Below are positions 8,101 through 16,373 of a stretch of DNA of 64,000 nucleotides, piece after piece. Source of the DNA: Marasmitruncus massiliensis (GTDB lineage Bacteria; Bacillota; Clostridia; Oscillospirales; Ruminococcaceae); the NCBI RefSeq assembly GCF_900186535.1, contig NZ_FYDE01000005.1, positions 224,895-288,894 on the forward strand, written 5' to 3'. The translations under genes were made by a program, and so were the position numbers. How positions within the stretch are numbered: the stretch's first letter is position 1; the number at the start of each line of letters is the position of its first letter. The notes beneath the pieces are model-generated. The model was not told the origin of the DNA. It made no database searches and was given only the letters and a program-made list of their open reading frames with translations.

Positions 8101-8316
8101 ATGAAATTGAGAATTCGTGATATGCGGGAAGATCATGACCTAACCCAGCAACAGGTAGCAGACTATCTCATGTGTGATCAATCTCTTTACTCCAAGTACG
8201 AACGCGGGGAGCGGGATGTGCCCCTGGCGGTCATGGTAAGGCTTGCCCGGCTCTATAAAACCAGCGTGGATTATCTGGCCGGACTTACCAGTGACAAAAA
8301 TCCCTATCCCAAATAA
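8101..8316 (+). CDS. XRE-family helix-turn-helix regulator
   Basis: A 71-residue single-domain Cro/CI-type DNA-binding protein. The HTH spans about residues 5-58 (IRDMREDHDLTQQQVADYL, then SLYSKYERGERDVPL, then LARLYKTSVDYLAG). It has no effector domain. The ATG at 8101 follows GGTGATGTAA. It ends directly at a strong terminator, so it is monocistronic. The two GGAC-N5-GTCC palindromes upstream are its likely operators. Confidence 0.88.
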   Translation: MKLRIRDMREDHDLTQQQVADYLMCDQSLYSKYERGERDVPLAVMVRLARLYKTSVDYLAGLTSDKNPYPK

Positions 8317-8344
8317 AAAGCCGTCCTCGCGGACGGCTTTTTAT
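8316..8344. terminator. Terminator after the XRE gene
   Basis: AAAAGCCGTCC and GGACGGCTTTT form a perfect stem with a TCGC loop. The hairpin starts in the XRE stop codon and also serves the convergent hydrogenase operon. Confidence 0.85.
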
Positions 8345-8348
8345 TGTT

Positions 8349-10091
8349 TTAGAATTTTTCGCGCTCCACATAAGAGGTGTGGAGAATTTTATGTGCGAGA
8401 TGGCTTCCGAACTCACCGAAATAATCCTCATAAATCTTGAGCAAAGCGGGATTTTCATGGCTTTTGCGGAGCGGGTTGCTGGCGTCGGCGTCATAGAGCG
8501 CCTTGGCGCGCATGCTCTTGAGGTCCACGAAGTTGCGCACACTTGCCGGCTGGACAGGCTGTCCGCCGCCGTTTACGCAGCCGCCGGGGCAGCCCATGAT
8601 CTCGATGAATTGGTAGTTTGCCTCACCGGATTTGACCTTCTCAAGTACCTTCTTGGCGTTGGCAAGCCCGGATGCAACCGCAACATTCACCGTCAGGTCG
8701 CCGATCTTGTAGCTTGCCTCCTTGACGCCTTCGATACCGCGGACTTCCTTAAAGTCGACACTCTCGAGAGGCTTTCCGCCGACCCATTCGGCAGCGGTAC
8801 GCAGCGCGGCTTCCATTACGCCCCCGGTTGCGCCGAAAATGACGGCGGCGCCGGTGGCTTCGCCCAGAGGATTATCGAATTCCTCGTCAGGCAGGGTATG
8901 GAACATGATGCCGGCACGTTTGATCATGCGTGCAAGTTCGCGGGTCGTCAGGGCGACGTCCACATCGGGGACGCCTGCGGCTTCCTCGTTGGGGCGTTTC
9001 ACCTCGAACTTCTTCGCGGTGCAGGGCATGATGCCCACGACAAAGACATCCTTCGGGTCCCAGCCCATCTTTTCGGCATACCAGGTCTTGGCGGTCGCGC
9101 CGAACATCTGCTGCGGGGACTTACAGGTGGAAAGGTTCGGAATCATATCCGGATAATAATGTTCGCAGTAGTTGACCCAGCCGGGTGAGCAGGAGGTGAT
9201 CATCGGCAAAACACCACCGTTCTGGACGCGCTCCACAAACTCATGCGCCTCCTCCACGATGGTCATATCCGCCGCGAGGTCGGTGTCAAATACCTTGTCA
9301 AAGCCCAGCCTGCGCAGAGCCGCGACCATTTTGCCCTGGACGTTGGTGCCGACGGGATAGCCGAACGCCTCGCCCAGCGTCGCGCGGATGGAAGGCGCGG
9401 TCTGCACGATCACATGCTTCTTGGAATCGCCCAGCGCGTCCCAGACCTCCTGAGTCTGGTCTTTTTCAGCGATTGCGCCAGTTGGGCAGACGACGATGCA
9501 CTGCCCGCAGGAGACGCAGGCAACTTCGTCCAGGTTCTGCTCAAAGGCGCAGCCGATATGGGTTTTGAACCCGCGCTCGTTCGGGCCGATGACGCCGATC
9601 CCCTGCCATTTGGAACAGGCGGCTACACAGCGGCGGCAGAGAATGCATTTGTTATCGTCGCGGAACATATGCACGGCGGAATCGTCAACCGGATAGGTCG
9701 GATTGCTGCCGGCATATTTATTTTCATCGTCCACTTTAAAATCGTGGCAGAGTTTCTGCAGTTCGCAGTTGTCGGAACGCACGCAGGAAAGGCATTCCTT
9801 TTTGTGGGTGGAAAGGATGAGCTCCAGCGAGAGCTTTCTGGCGGTGAAAACACGGTCGGAATTTGTGACAATTTCCATGCCCTCCGCGACCGGGTAGACA
9901 CAGGCGGAAACGAGGCTCCTTGCGCCCTTGACCTCCACAACACAGATGCGGCAGGCGCCGATGGCGTTGATTTCTTTCAGGTAGCAAAGTGTCGGAATAT
10001 CAATTCCGGCCATTCTTGCGGCTTCCAGAATCGTACTGTTCTTCGGCACGGACAAGGGCATACCGTTGATTTTTACATTGACCATTTCCAT
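8349..10091 (-). CDS. hydA: [FeFe] hydrogenase catalytic subunit (HydA/HndD type)
   Basis: A 580-residue catalytic subunit of a multimeric [FeFe] hydrogenase. The N terminus has a [2Fe-2S] domain (CYLKEINAIGACRICVVEV), then the His/Cys cluster region CLSCVRSDNCELQKLC and two [4Fe-4S] motifs, CILCRRCVAAC and CVSCGQCIVVCP. The H-cluster motifs are complete: TSCSPGW near residue 299, MPCTAKKFE near 355 and CPGGCVNGGGQP near 498, followed by the short C-terminal small-subunit-like domain. With the flavin and [2Fe-2S] subunits encoded upstream it should oxidise reduced ferredoxin and NADH together to make H2, or run in reverse. It is last in the leftward operon. Confidence 0.95.
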   Translation of the reverse strand: MEMVNVKINGMPLSVPKNSTILEAARMAGIDIPTLCYLKEINAIGACRICVVEVKGARSLVSACVYPVAEGMEIVTNSDRVFTARKLSLELILSTHKKECLSCVRSDNCELQKLCHDFKVDDENKYAGSNPTYPVDDSAVHMFRDDNKCILCRRCVAACSKWQGIGVIGPNERGFKTHIGCAFEQNLDEVACVSCGQCIVVCPTGAIAEKDQTQEVWDALGDSKKHVIVQTAPSIRATLGEAFGYPVGTNVQGKMVAALRRLGFDKVFDTDLAADMTIVEEAHEFVERVQNGGVLPMITSCSPGWVNYCEHYYPDMIPNLSTCKSPQQMFGATAKTWYAEKMGWDPKDVFVVGIMPCTAKKFEVKRPNEEAAGVPDVDVALTTRELARMIKRAGIMFHTLPDEEFDNPLGEATGAAVIFGATGGVMEAALRTAAEWVGGKPLESVDFKEVRGIEGVKEASYKIGDLTVNVAVASGLANAKKVLEKVKSGEANYQFIEIMGCPGGCVNGGGQPVQPASVRNFVDLKSMRAKALYDADASNPLRKSHENPALLKIYEDYFGEFGSHLAHKILHTSYVEREKF

Positions 10092-10109
10092 TTCAGGTAC
10101 ACTCCTTTC

Positions 10110-11897
10110 TTATTTCTTCACAATCGCGCCGAACTTACATTTTTCCATGCAAGCGCCGCACTTGATACACTTGGTCTGGTCGATAGCGTGCGGTGTTTTC
10201 ACCGCGCCGGAAATCGCGCCGACAGGGCAAACGCGGGCGCACAGGGTGCAGCCTTTGCACTTGTCGGTGATAATGCTGTAGCTGAGCAGGTGCTTGCAGA
10301 CGCCTGCCGGACAGCGCTTGTCAACCACATGCGCCAGATATTCGTCACGGAAGTAATGCAGGGTGGAAAGCACCGGGTTCGGAGCTGTCTGCCCAAGGCC
10401 GCACAGTGCGTTGTCCTTAATATAATGGCAGAGTTCTTCCATCTTATCCAGGTCTTCCAGTGTTCCCTGTCCGCGGGTAATCTTATCCAGCATCTCGTAG
10501 AGGCGCTTGGTGCCGATACGGCAGGGGGTGCACTTTCCGCAGCTCTCGTCAACGGTGAATTCGAGGAAGAACTTGGCGATATCCACCATGCAGTTGTCCT
10601 CATCCATGACGATCAGGCCGCCGGAACCCATCATCGAGCCGATGGCAATCAGGTTATCGTAGTCGATTTCGGTGTCGATGAGCGAAGCGGGGATGCAGCC
10701 GCCGGAAGGGCCGCCTGTCTGGGCTGCCTTGAACTTTTTGCCGTTCGGGATGCCGCCGCCGATTTCCTCGATGATCTCCCGCAGGGTGGTTCCCATCGGG
10801 ATTTCAACAAGTCCGGTGTTGTGGATTTTGCCGCCCAGTGCGAATACCTTGGTGCCCTTGGACTTCTCGGTTCCCATGGAAGCGAACCATTCCGCCCCTT
10901 TTAGGATGATCTGCGGGATATTGGCATACGTCTCCACGTTGTTGAGGATGGAGGGGCGCCCGAACAGGCCCTTGACAGCCGGGAACGGCGGACGGGGACG
11001 CGGCTCGCCGCGGTGGCCTTCGATGGAGGTCATCAGAGCGGTTTCTTCGCCGCAGACAAACGCGCCGGCGCCGAGGCGCAGCTCAATGTCAAAATTAAAG
11101 CCGGAGCCGAGGATGTTTTTACCCAGCAGGCCGTTTTCACGGGCCTGTTTGATGGCGATTTCAAGGCGTTTGACCGCGATCGGATATTCCGCGCGGACAT
11201 ATATGTAGCCCTGATCCGCGCCGATGGTGTAGCCGGCAATCGCCATGGCTTCCAGGACGGCGTGCGGGTCGCCTTCGAGCACCGAACGGTCCATGAACGC
11301 GCCCGGGTCGCCTTCGTCGGCGTTGCAGCAGACATATTTCTGTCCGGGAGGCTGCGCCTTGGCAAACGCCCATTTTTTACCGGTCGGGAATCCTGCGCCG
11401 CCACGGCCGCGCAGACCGGAACGCAGCAGAATGTCGACCACATCGTCGGGGCTCAGCTCGGTGAGCACCTTTCCGAGTGCCTGATAACCGTCATAAGCGA
11501 TATATTCGTTGATGTCCTCAGGATTGATGACACCGCAGTTGCGCAGCGCGACGCGCTTCTGCTTTTTGTAAAAGTCGGTCTCGTTGAGGGATTTGACCGT
11601 GTCCTCCTGAACTGTTTCGGTATACAGCAGGCGCTTGACGATACGGCCTTTCAGCAGGTGTTCGTCCACGATCTCCTTGATGTCCTCGGGTTTCACGCGG
11701 GAATAGAATGCGCCTTCCGGGTAGATAATCACCACAGGGCCGAGTGCACAAAGACCGAAACAGCCGGTTTTGATCACTTTTACCTCGTTAGTCAGCCCTG
11801 TCGCCTGAATCTCATCTTCAAAAGCCTTGATGATTTTCTCGGAACCGGAAGATGTACAGCCTGTACCTCCACAGACCAACACATGGGAACGATACAT
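10110..11897 (-). CDS. hydB: NADH/flavin subunit of the [FeFe] hydrogenase (HydB/HndC, NuoF-like)
   Basis: A 595-residue NuoF-like subunit. It begins with a thioredoxin-like [2Fe-2S] domain (CGGTGCTSSG, later CFGLCALGP). The NADH and FMN binding core follows, with LRGRGGAGFPTGKKW, CNADEGDPGAFMDR and GAGAFVCGEETAL. Next are the [4Fe-4S] motif ESCGKCTPCRIGTKR and a C-terminal ferredoxin domain with CKGCTLCARVCPVGAI and CIKCGACMEKC. It carries the NAD site and, in characterised relatives, the bifurcation point. GGAGGAG lies upstream of the ATG at 11897. It is 18 bases upstream of hydA. Confidence 0.95.
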   Translation of the reverse strand: MYRSHVLVCGGTGCTSSGSEKIIKAFEDEIQATGLTNEVKVIKTGCFGLCALGPVVIIYPEGAFYSRVKPEDIKEIVDEHLLKGRIVKRLLYTETVQEDTVKSLNETDFYKKQKRVALRNCGVINPEDINEYIAYDGYQALGKVLTELSPDDVVDILLRSGLRGRGGAGFPTGKKWAFAKAQPPGQKYVCCNADEGDPGAFMDRSVLEGDPHAVLEAMAIAGYTIGADQGYIYVRAEYPIAVKRLEIAIKQARENGLLGKNILGSGFNFDIELRLGAGAFVCGEETALMTSIEGHRGEPRPRPPFPAVKGLFGRPSILNNVETYANIPQIILKGAEWFASMGTEKSKGTKVFALGGKIHNTGLVEIPMGTTLREIIEEIGGGIPNGKKFKAAQTGGPSGGCIPASLIDTEIDYDNLIAIGSMMGSGGLIVMDEDNCMVDIAKFFLEFTVDESCGKCTPCRIGTKRLYEMLDKITRGQGTLEDLDKMEELCHYIKDNALCGLGQTAPNPVLSTLHYFRDEYLAHVVDKRCPAGVCKHLLSYSIITDKCKGCTLCARVCPVGAISGAVKTPHAIDQTKCIKCGACMEKCKFGAIVKK

Positions 11898-11917
11898 GAT
11901 GTTGCTCCTCCTTCTCT

Positions 11918-12289
11918 TTATTTGGCGGCAGCGCCGATGGTGTATTCCGTCATGACATTGCCGTTCACCAGATGGTTGGAAACCACCTGAGCCGCCTTTT
12001 CAGCGGTCATTTTGACATAAGTAACCTTTTCCTTGCCCGGTTCCGTGATTTCCACGACCGGTTCGTATTGACAGATGCCGATGCAGCCTGTCTGCGCAAT
12101 CGTTACATTGTGCAGGCCGCGCTTGGCAACCTCGTCTGTAAATGCCTGCAGAACAGGGCGCGCGCCCGCCGCGATGCCGCAGGTGGCCATGCCGACCACA
12201 ACGCGGATGTTGCCGGAATCATCAGCGCGGATACCCATGCTGTTTCTCATCTTGTCTCTGAGAGCCTGAAGCTCTGCCAAACTTTTCAT
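11918..12289 (-). CDS. [2Fe-2S] thioredoxin-like ferredoxin (HndB-type)
   Basis: A 123-residue protein of the thioredoxin-like [2Fe-2S] ferredoxin family, equivalent to HndB of bifurcating hydrogenase operons. Cysteines ATCGIAAGA near residue 36 and TGCIGICQYEP near 76 supply the four cluster ligands. An acidic coiled N terminus (MKSLAELQALRDKMRNSMG) is typical. It probably passes electrons between the NuoE-like and NuoF-like subunits. GGAGGTCAATCGT precedes the ATG at 12289. It lies between the HATPase gene and hydB in the same operon. Confidence 0.88.
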   Translation of the reverse strand: MKSLAELQALRDKMRNSMGIRADDSGNIRVVVGMATCGIAAGARPVLQAFTDEVAKRGLHNVTIAQTGCIGICQYEPVVEITEPGKEKVTYVKMTAEKAAQVVSNHLVNGNVMTEYTIGAAAK

Positions 12290-12340
12290 TACGATTGACC
12301 TCCATCCAGTTACGGGTACAGGGCGGCGCCCCGTCCCGGA

Positions 12341-12895
12341 TTAATTGCACTGTGTTTGGATTTCCGCCGAGTTTTCCCGGATGAATTCCCCGATAAAAGC
12401 AAGCACCTCGGGGGTTTGGAGCGGGATCTCCCCAAGCGTTTTCCGGAATTCGCGGGTATCGGCAACGAACGAATGTTCTCCATAGCGCCGTGTATAAACG
12501 AAATCAATTGCGGGATTGCACTGTATGAGCGAGCAAACGGTGCCCGCCATATCCCCGAGAGGCATCCTGTCGATATGTGAAAGGCCGAACGAGGCAGTAA
12601 CCGTCGTGCCCTGCCCCGGCTGGGATTCCATATGCAGGGAACCGCCCGTCAGCTCGGCGGCCATTTTGAAAAACGGTACGCCCAGACCTACCTTCCGGGT
12701 GGTGCGGGTGGTAAAAAACGGGTCCGTCACATGGGCGGTCTGCTCGGCGGTCATGCCGCAGCCGTTGTCGGTAATGGTAATGATCAGCCGGTCATCCTTT
12801 GGCTGTTCATCCACTTCAATGCCGATCAGCGTCGCGCCTGCCCGTACGGAGTTTTCCGCCACATCCAGCACATTCAGCGACAGCTCCTGCATCAT
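12341..12895 (-). CDS. Stand-alone HATPase (histidine-kinase-like ATPase) protein
   Basis: A 184-residue protein with a GHKL ATP-binding fold and no phosphoacceptor domain. The N box is NVLDVAENSVRAGA, the G1 box ITDNGCGM, and the G2 region TRKVGLGVPFFKMAA. A C-terminal part of about 70 residues (DFVYTRRYGEHSFVADTREF onward) is extra and not recognised. Similar genes sit between NuoE-like and [2Fe-2S] subunits in clostridial hydrogenase operons (recalled), so it may regulate the enzyme or its expression by binding or phosphorylating a partner. It starts four bases after the NuoE-like gene's stop codon. Confidence 0.8.
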   Translation of the reverse strand: MMQELSLNVLDVAENSVRAGATLIGIEVDEQPKDDRLIITITDNGCGMTAEQTAHVTDPFFTTRTTRKVGLGVPFFKMAAELTGGSLHMESQPGQGTTVTASFGLSHIDRMPLGDMAGTVCSLIQCNPAIDFVYTRRYGEHSFVADTREFRKTLGEIPLQTPEVLAFIGEFIRENSAEIQTQCN

Positions 12896-12898
12896 GGC

Positions 12899-13396
12899 TT
12901 AATCGTCATACTTCGCCAGAATGGTGTCCACGTCGTCTACGGTAAGACGTCCGTAAACCTCGTCATTAATCGTCATTACGGGGGCAAGGCCGCAGGCGCC
13001 GATGCAGCGACAGGCGTCCAGGCTGAACTTGCCGTCGGGAGTGCACATACCGCTGGCAATGCCCAACTTTTCGGATATACGGTTAAAGACATCTCCGGAG
13101 CCCTTGACATAACAGGCAGTGCCCAGGCAGACGGAAATTTTATATTTTCCTTTGGGGTTGAGGGTAAACTGGGAATAGAACGTTGCAACGCCGTAGATCT
13201 CCTCCAGCGGAATGCTTAAGCCTTCGGAAACCATTTTTTGCACTTCAATCGGCAGATAGCCGTAGATTTCCTGCGCCGCCTGCAAAACCGGCATCAAAGC
13301 GCCTTTCTGACCCTTATGCTCCTCGATCACTTCCAGGAGCCGCTTCTCCTGTTCTTTCGTGCCGGAGAAAGGAACCACTGTTTTGGTGTTCGCCAT
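12899..13396 (-). CDS. hydC: NuoE-like [2Fe-2S] subunit of the hydrogenase (HydC/HndA)
   Basis: A 165-residue NuoE/24-kDa-like subunit. A helical N terminus (EKRLLEVIEEHKGQKGALMP) leads to the thioredoxin-like fold with YGVATFYSQF and the cluster ligands CLGTACYVKG and CRCIGACGLAP. It is the first gene of the leftward hydrogenase operon. The ATG at 13396 has AAGGAGG upstream; an in-frame start 63 bases earlier has no ribosome site and the extra residues do not look like the family. Together with the two larger subunits it gives the trimeric HydABC arrangement. Confidence 0.93.
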   Translation of the reverse strand: MANTKTVVPFSGTKEQEKRLLEVIEEHKGQKGALMPVLQAAQEIYGYLPIEVQKMVSEGLSIPLEEIYGVATFYSQFTLNPKGKYKISVCLGTACYVKGSGDVFNRISEKLGIASGMCTPDGKFSLDACRCIGACGLAPVMTINDEVYGRLTVDDVDTILAKYDD

Positions 13397-13477
13397 TCGC
13401 TTATAACCTCCTTGGATATGTTGGGTGCATAGCGGGCGGATTGCCCTATTGCACATCAATCCAGTTTAATTGTTATA

Positions 13478-13506
13478 ATTATATCAGATTCTTTTGGGAT
13501 AGTCTA
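13478..13506 (-). promoter_or_regulatory. Promoter of the leftward hydrogenase operon
   Basis: Read leftward: TAGACT, 17 bases, TATAAT. This places the transcription start about 70 bases before the NuoE-like start codon. The -35 box is only a 4/6 match. Confidence 0.5.
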
Positions 13507-13683
13507 TATCATTTACGTCAAAAAGTCTAAAAAATCGCAGGATAATTTTAGTTTTTAAGTAAAGTGAACAAAAATCGTATAGTTACATTCCAATTTTGCA
13601 TGACTCCTATTCTCTTTTACATATTACACATCTTTTCTCACTTTAATTGTTGCCTTTATCCATTGCACATGCTTTTGTGCGAA

Positions 13684-13775
13684 TGGTATAATAACCGCAA
13701 GACGATTATTATATCGGATTATAGCCAACGGCTCGCCGCTTTTGCGGCAGCCGCCTCTGGGTGGCCAATTATACA
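13684..13775. repeat. Hairpin-forming intergenic repeat, copy 2
   Basis: A diverged copy of the element at 7149-7243. It opens TGGTATAATAACCGCAA and ends GTGGCCAATTATAC, again with inverted ends and an internal hairpin (ATAATAACCG against CGATTATTAT). It lies about 80 bases upstream of the rightward sensor cluster. The gap 13397-13854 holds this element and the leftward promoter; I see no other gene. Confidence 0.6.
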
Positions 13776-13854
13776 GAAGGCTGCCCGGCTCACTTCGTTT
13801 TTTTGGAATGACCGCTGATTTGGGCTGATTCTGATGCAAAAGGGGGATGGCAGA

Positions 13855-14211
13855 ATGCTGATCAAGGAGATCGAAAAAATACTGAAGGCAAATGTGCTCT
13901 GCAAAGGAGACTGGTATGAGGGGGAGGTGCATACTGCCTGCGGCAGTGACCTGATGAGCGACGTGCTGGCGTTCGTGAAAGACCAGTCGGTGCTTCTCAC
14001 AGGTCTGGTGAATTCCCAGGTGGTGCGTACCGCCGACATGATGGATATGCGGTGCATTGTCTTTGTGCGGGGGAAGCAGCCCGACCAGAGCATCATCGAC
14101 CTTGCAAACGAGCGCGGCATTGCGCTCATGACCACGCCTTACCGGATGTTCACCGCATGCGGGCTTTTATACGAAAACGGGCTGAAGGGTGGCTGCGAGT
14201 CCGATGCCTGA
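13855..14211 (+). CDS. DRTGG-domain protein
   Basis: A 118-residue protein resembling stand-alone DRTGG domains, which elsewhere occur beside CBS domains and in phosphotransacetylase fusions. Visible features are MLIKEIEKILKANVL, the GEVHTACGSDLMSDVLAF segment with LVNSQVVRTADMMD, and a C-terminal strand ERGIALMTTPYRMFTACGLL. The role is probably sensing a small ligand or phosphate. The ATG at 13855 has AGGGGGAT upstream. It is the first gene of the rightward cluster and overlaps the next gene. A second DRTGG protein lies at 16038. Confidence 0.75.
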   Translation: MLIKEIEKILKANVLCKGDWYEGEVHTACGSDLMSDVLAFVKDQSVLLTGLVNSQVVRTADMMDMRCIVFVRGKQPDQSIIDLANERGIALMTTPYRMFTACGLLYENGLKGGCESDA

Positions 14212-14629
14212 ACCGATCAAGATGGAATATGATGTCCCGGGGGACGATTTCACCCGCGCCGGAGCGGCTTCGGGCGATGTGAAGAGCGTTCTGAAAAAGC
14301 TGGGGCTTTCCTCCGAGGCGGTGCGCAAGGTGGCGATTTCGATGTATGAGGGCGAAATCAACATGGTGATCCACGGGGGCGGAGGGAAAATCTATGTGGA
14401 AATCACACCGGAGGCTGTCCGGATGTCACTGGTGGACCATGGGCCGGGAATCAAGGATATTTCCCTGGCAATGCAGGAGGGCTGGTCCACCGCTCCGGAA
14501 TCGGTGCGCAACCTCGGCTTCGGCGCGGGCATGGGCCTGCCCAACATGAAAAAATACAGCGACCATATGGAGATCCATAGTGTGGTCGGCGAGGGAACTA
14601 CGGTGGATATGACAGTGCAGGTAATCTGA
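14204..14629 (+). CDS. Anti-sigma-factor-like serine kinase (RsbW/SpoIIAB-type HATPase)
   Basis: A 141-residue GHKL ATPase of the anti-sigma regulatory type. The N box reads ISMYEGEINMVIHGGGG, the G1 box VDHGPGIKD, and the G2 region GFGAGMGLPNMKKYSD. No sigma factor or anti-sigma antagonist is nearby, so the target may be another protein in the cluster. The ATG at 14204 overlaps the DRTGG stop codon; a GTG at 14189 is an alternative. It is followed after 38 bases by the H-cluster protein, and the order DRTGG-HATPase-hydrogenase-like suggests one signalling unit. Confidence 0.78.
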   Translation: MPEPIKMEYDVPGDDFTRAGAASGDVKSVLKKLGLSSEAVRKVAISMYEGEINMVIHGGGGKIYVEITPEAVRMSLVDHGPGIKDISLAMQEGWSTAPESVRNLGFGAGMGLPNMKKYSDHMEIHSVVGEGTTVDMTVQVI

Positions 14630-14667
14630 CATCAGCCGCCGCGGCTCCCGGCAACGGGAGGAACGAC

Positions 14668-15996
14668 ATGGATACAACAAATTTTTTTCATTCTGTGACG
14701 CTCGACCGTGACAAATGCCACGGCTGCATCAACTGTGTGAAGCGCTGTCCAACCGAGGCAATCCGCGTGCGCAACGGCAAGGCGGTGATTATTAAGGAAC
14801 GCTGCATTGACTGCGGCGAATGCATCCGCGTCTGCCCGCACCACGCCAAACAGGCGCTGTTCGATCCGCTCACGGTGATGGACCGCTTTTCCTATAAGAT
14901 TGCGCTGCCGGCGCCCGCGCTGTACGGGCAGTTCAACAATTTGGACGACATCGACCTGATTCTGGGCGCGCTGCTGCGCATGGGCTTCGATGATGTTTAC
15001 GAGGTGGCAAAAGCGGCGGAACTGGTTTCGGACGCCACCCGCAGGTATATGCAGCGGGAGGACATCCCCCGCCCGGTCATCAGCTCTGCCTGTCCGGCGG
15101 TTCTGCGGCTGATCCGCGTGCGGTTCCCGCAGCTGCTGCCGAACGTGCTGCCCATGCACGCGCCCATTGAGGTGGCGGCGCGCATGGCGAAGAAAGCCGC
15201 CGCCCAGAAGACCGGGCTGCCGATGGATCAGATCGGCGCGATCTTTATCAGCCCCTGTCCCGCCAAGGTGACGGCGGTCAAAATGCCGCTCGGCGCTGAA
15301 AAAAGCTGGGTGGACGGCGTGCTTGCCATCAGGGAAGTTTATCCCAAGCTGATTTCTCTGATGCGGGAGGTGCCTTCTTCGGCCGAGCTGGCGAATGCCG
15401 GCAGGATGGGGGTCGGCTGGGGAAGCAGCGGCGGTGAGGCCGCCGCCGCGCTCAAGGAACGGTTTCTCGCCGCCGACGGGATTGAAAACGTCATCCGTGT
15501 GCTCGAGGACCTTGAGGATGAGAAATTTTACGACCTTGATTTTGTGGAGCTGAACGCCTGCTCGGGCGGCTGCGTGGGCGGGGTGCTGAATGTGGAGAAC
15601 CCCTATGTGGCGAAAGCCAAGCTGAAGCGCATCCGCAAGTACCGCCCCGTCTCCTGCAACCACCTTCCCGAAGACGACGACCTTTCCCGGCTGCTCTGGG
15701 ACGAGCCGGTCGAATACGAGCCGGTCATGGAGCTGGATGCGGATATTAAGGTAGCAATGGAAAAGATGAACCGGATGAAAGAGATTGAAAGTCGGCTGTA
15801 CGGGATGGACTGCGGCTCCTGCGGCGCCCCCTCCTGCAAAGCAATGGCGGAGGACATTGTGCGGGGCTTTTCCTCGGAGGAGGCCTGTATTTTCAAGCTG
15901 CGGGACGAAATGCGCAGCCTTGCCAGCGGGCTGACCCGCCTGTCCCAGTTTATGCCGGGCCCAAGCATCAATTCCGACGTGGAACAGGACAAATAG
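14668..15996 (+). CDS. Putative sensory [FeFe]-hydrogenase-like H-cluster protein
   Basis: A 442-residue protein with two N-terminal [4Fe-4S] motifs (CHGCINCVKRCP and CIDCGECIRVCP), an H-cluster domain and a C-terminal Fe-S motif, CGSCGAPSCKAMAED. The H-cluster motifs are altered from HydA: SACPAVL near residue 137, SPCPAKVTAVK near 194 and ACSGGCVGGV near 296. All four cysteine ligands remain, but the glutamate after the second motif and the GGGQ of the third are lost. This fits group C/D [FeFe] hydrogenases thought to sense H2 or redox state rather than turn over fast. It is flanked by HATPase and DRTGG genes. The ATG at 14668 follows GGGAGG. Confidence 0.85.
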   Translation: MDTTNFFHSVTLDRDKCHGCINCVKRCPTEAIRVRNGKAVIIKERCIDCGECIRVCPHHAKQALFDPLTVMDRFSYKIALPAPALYGQFNNLDDIDLILGALLRMGFDDVYEVAKAAELVSDATRRYMQREDIPRPVISSACPAVLRLIRVRFPQLLPNVLPMHAPIEVAARMAKKAAAQKTGLPMDQIGAIFISPCPAKVTAVKMPLGAEKSWVDGVLAIREVYPKLISLMREVPSSAELANAGRMGVGWGSSGGEAAAALKERFLAADGIENVIRVLEDLEDEKFYDLDFVELNACSGGCVGGVLNVENPYVAKAKLKRIRKYRPVSCNHLPEDDDLSRLLWDEPVEYEPVMELDADIKVAMEKMNRMKEIESRLYGMDCGSCGAPSCKAMAEDIVRGFSSEEACIFKLRDEMRSLASGLTRLSQFMPGPSINSDVEQDK

Positions 15997-16037
15997 AGAA
16001 CAGCCGTACCAATTATAAAAGAAGAAAGGTGATCCGG

Positions 16038-16373
16038 TTGACCATAGAACAGATGGCAAAAGCATTGGGATATGAAATGATCGGAGAGAGTGGCACGTTT
16101 TCCCGGGAAATAGAAAGCGTCTACTGCTGCGACCTGCTTAGCTTTGTCATGGGCAGGGCCCCTGCCGGAAGTGCATGGGTTACGGTGATGGGCAACGTGA
16201 ACGCGGTCGCGGTTGCGCGGCTGGCGGATGTCGCCTGCGTGGTGTTTGCGGAAGGTGTCAGGCCCGATCAGGACGCCATAGAAAAAGCGGGACAGAATGA
16301 AGTTGCCCTGTTGTGCTCCCCCGCGCCGGTGTTTGACACCGCACGCGCCATCGCGGAGGCGGCCGGGCTGTGA
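16038..16373 (+). CDS. Second DRTGG-domain protein
   Basis: A 111-residue protein (MTIEQMAKALGYEMIGESG at the N terminus) similar in layout to the protein at 13855: SREIESVYCCDLLSFVMG, then SAWVTVMGNVNAVAVARLAD and VRPDQDAIEKAGQNEVALL. The preferred start is a TTG at 16038 with GAAAGG eight bases upstream; a GTG at 16029 lies too close to that site. The stop codon overlaps the PHP gene start by four bases. A ligand-sensing role in the hydrogenase signalling set is an inference. Confidence 0.75.
   Translation: MTIEQMAKALGYEMIGESGTFSREIESVYCCDLLSFVMGRAPAGSAWVTVMGNVNAVAVARLADVACVVFAEGVRPDQDAIEKAGQNEVALLCSPAPVFDTARAIAEAAGL

Noticed and set aside
9243-10904. Rightward 553-codon frame
   Set aside because: Antisense of hydA and hydB; the leftward genes carry all cluster motifs.
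11013-11990. Rightward 325-codon frame
   Set aside because: Antisense of the NuoF-like subunit gene.
14632-16065. Leftward 477-codon frame
   Set aside because: Antisense of the H-cluster sensor gene; high GC at third positions creates the open frame.
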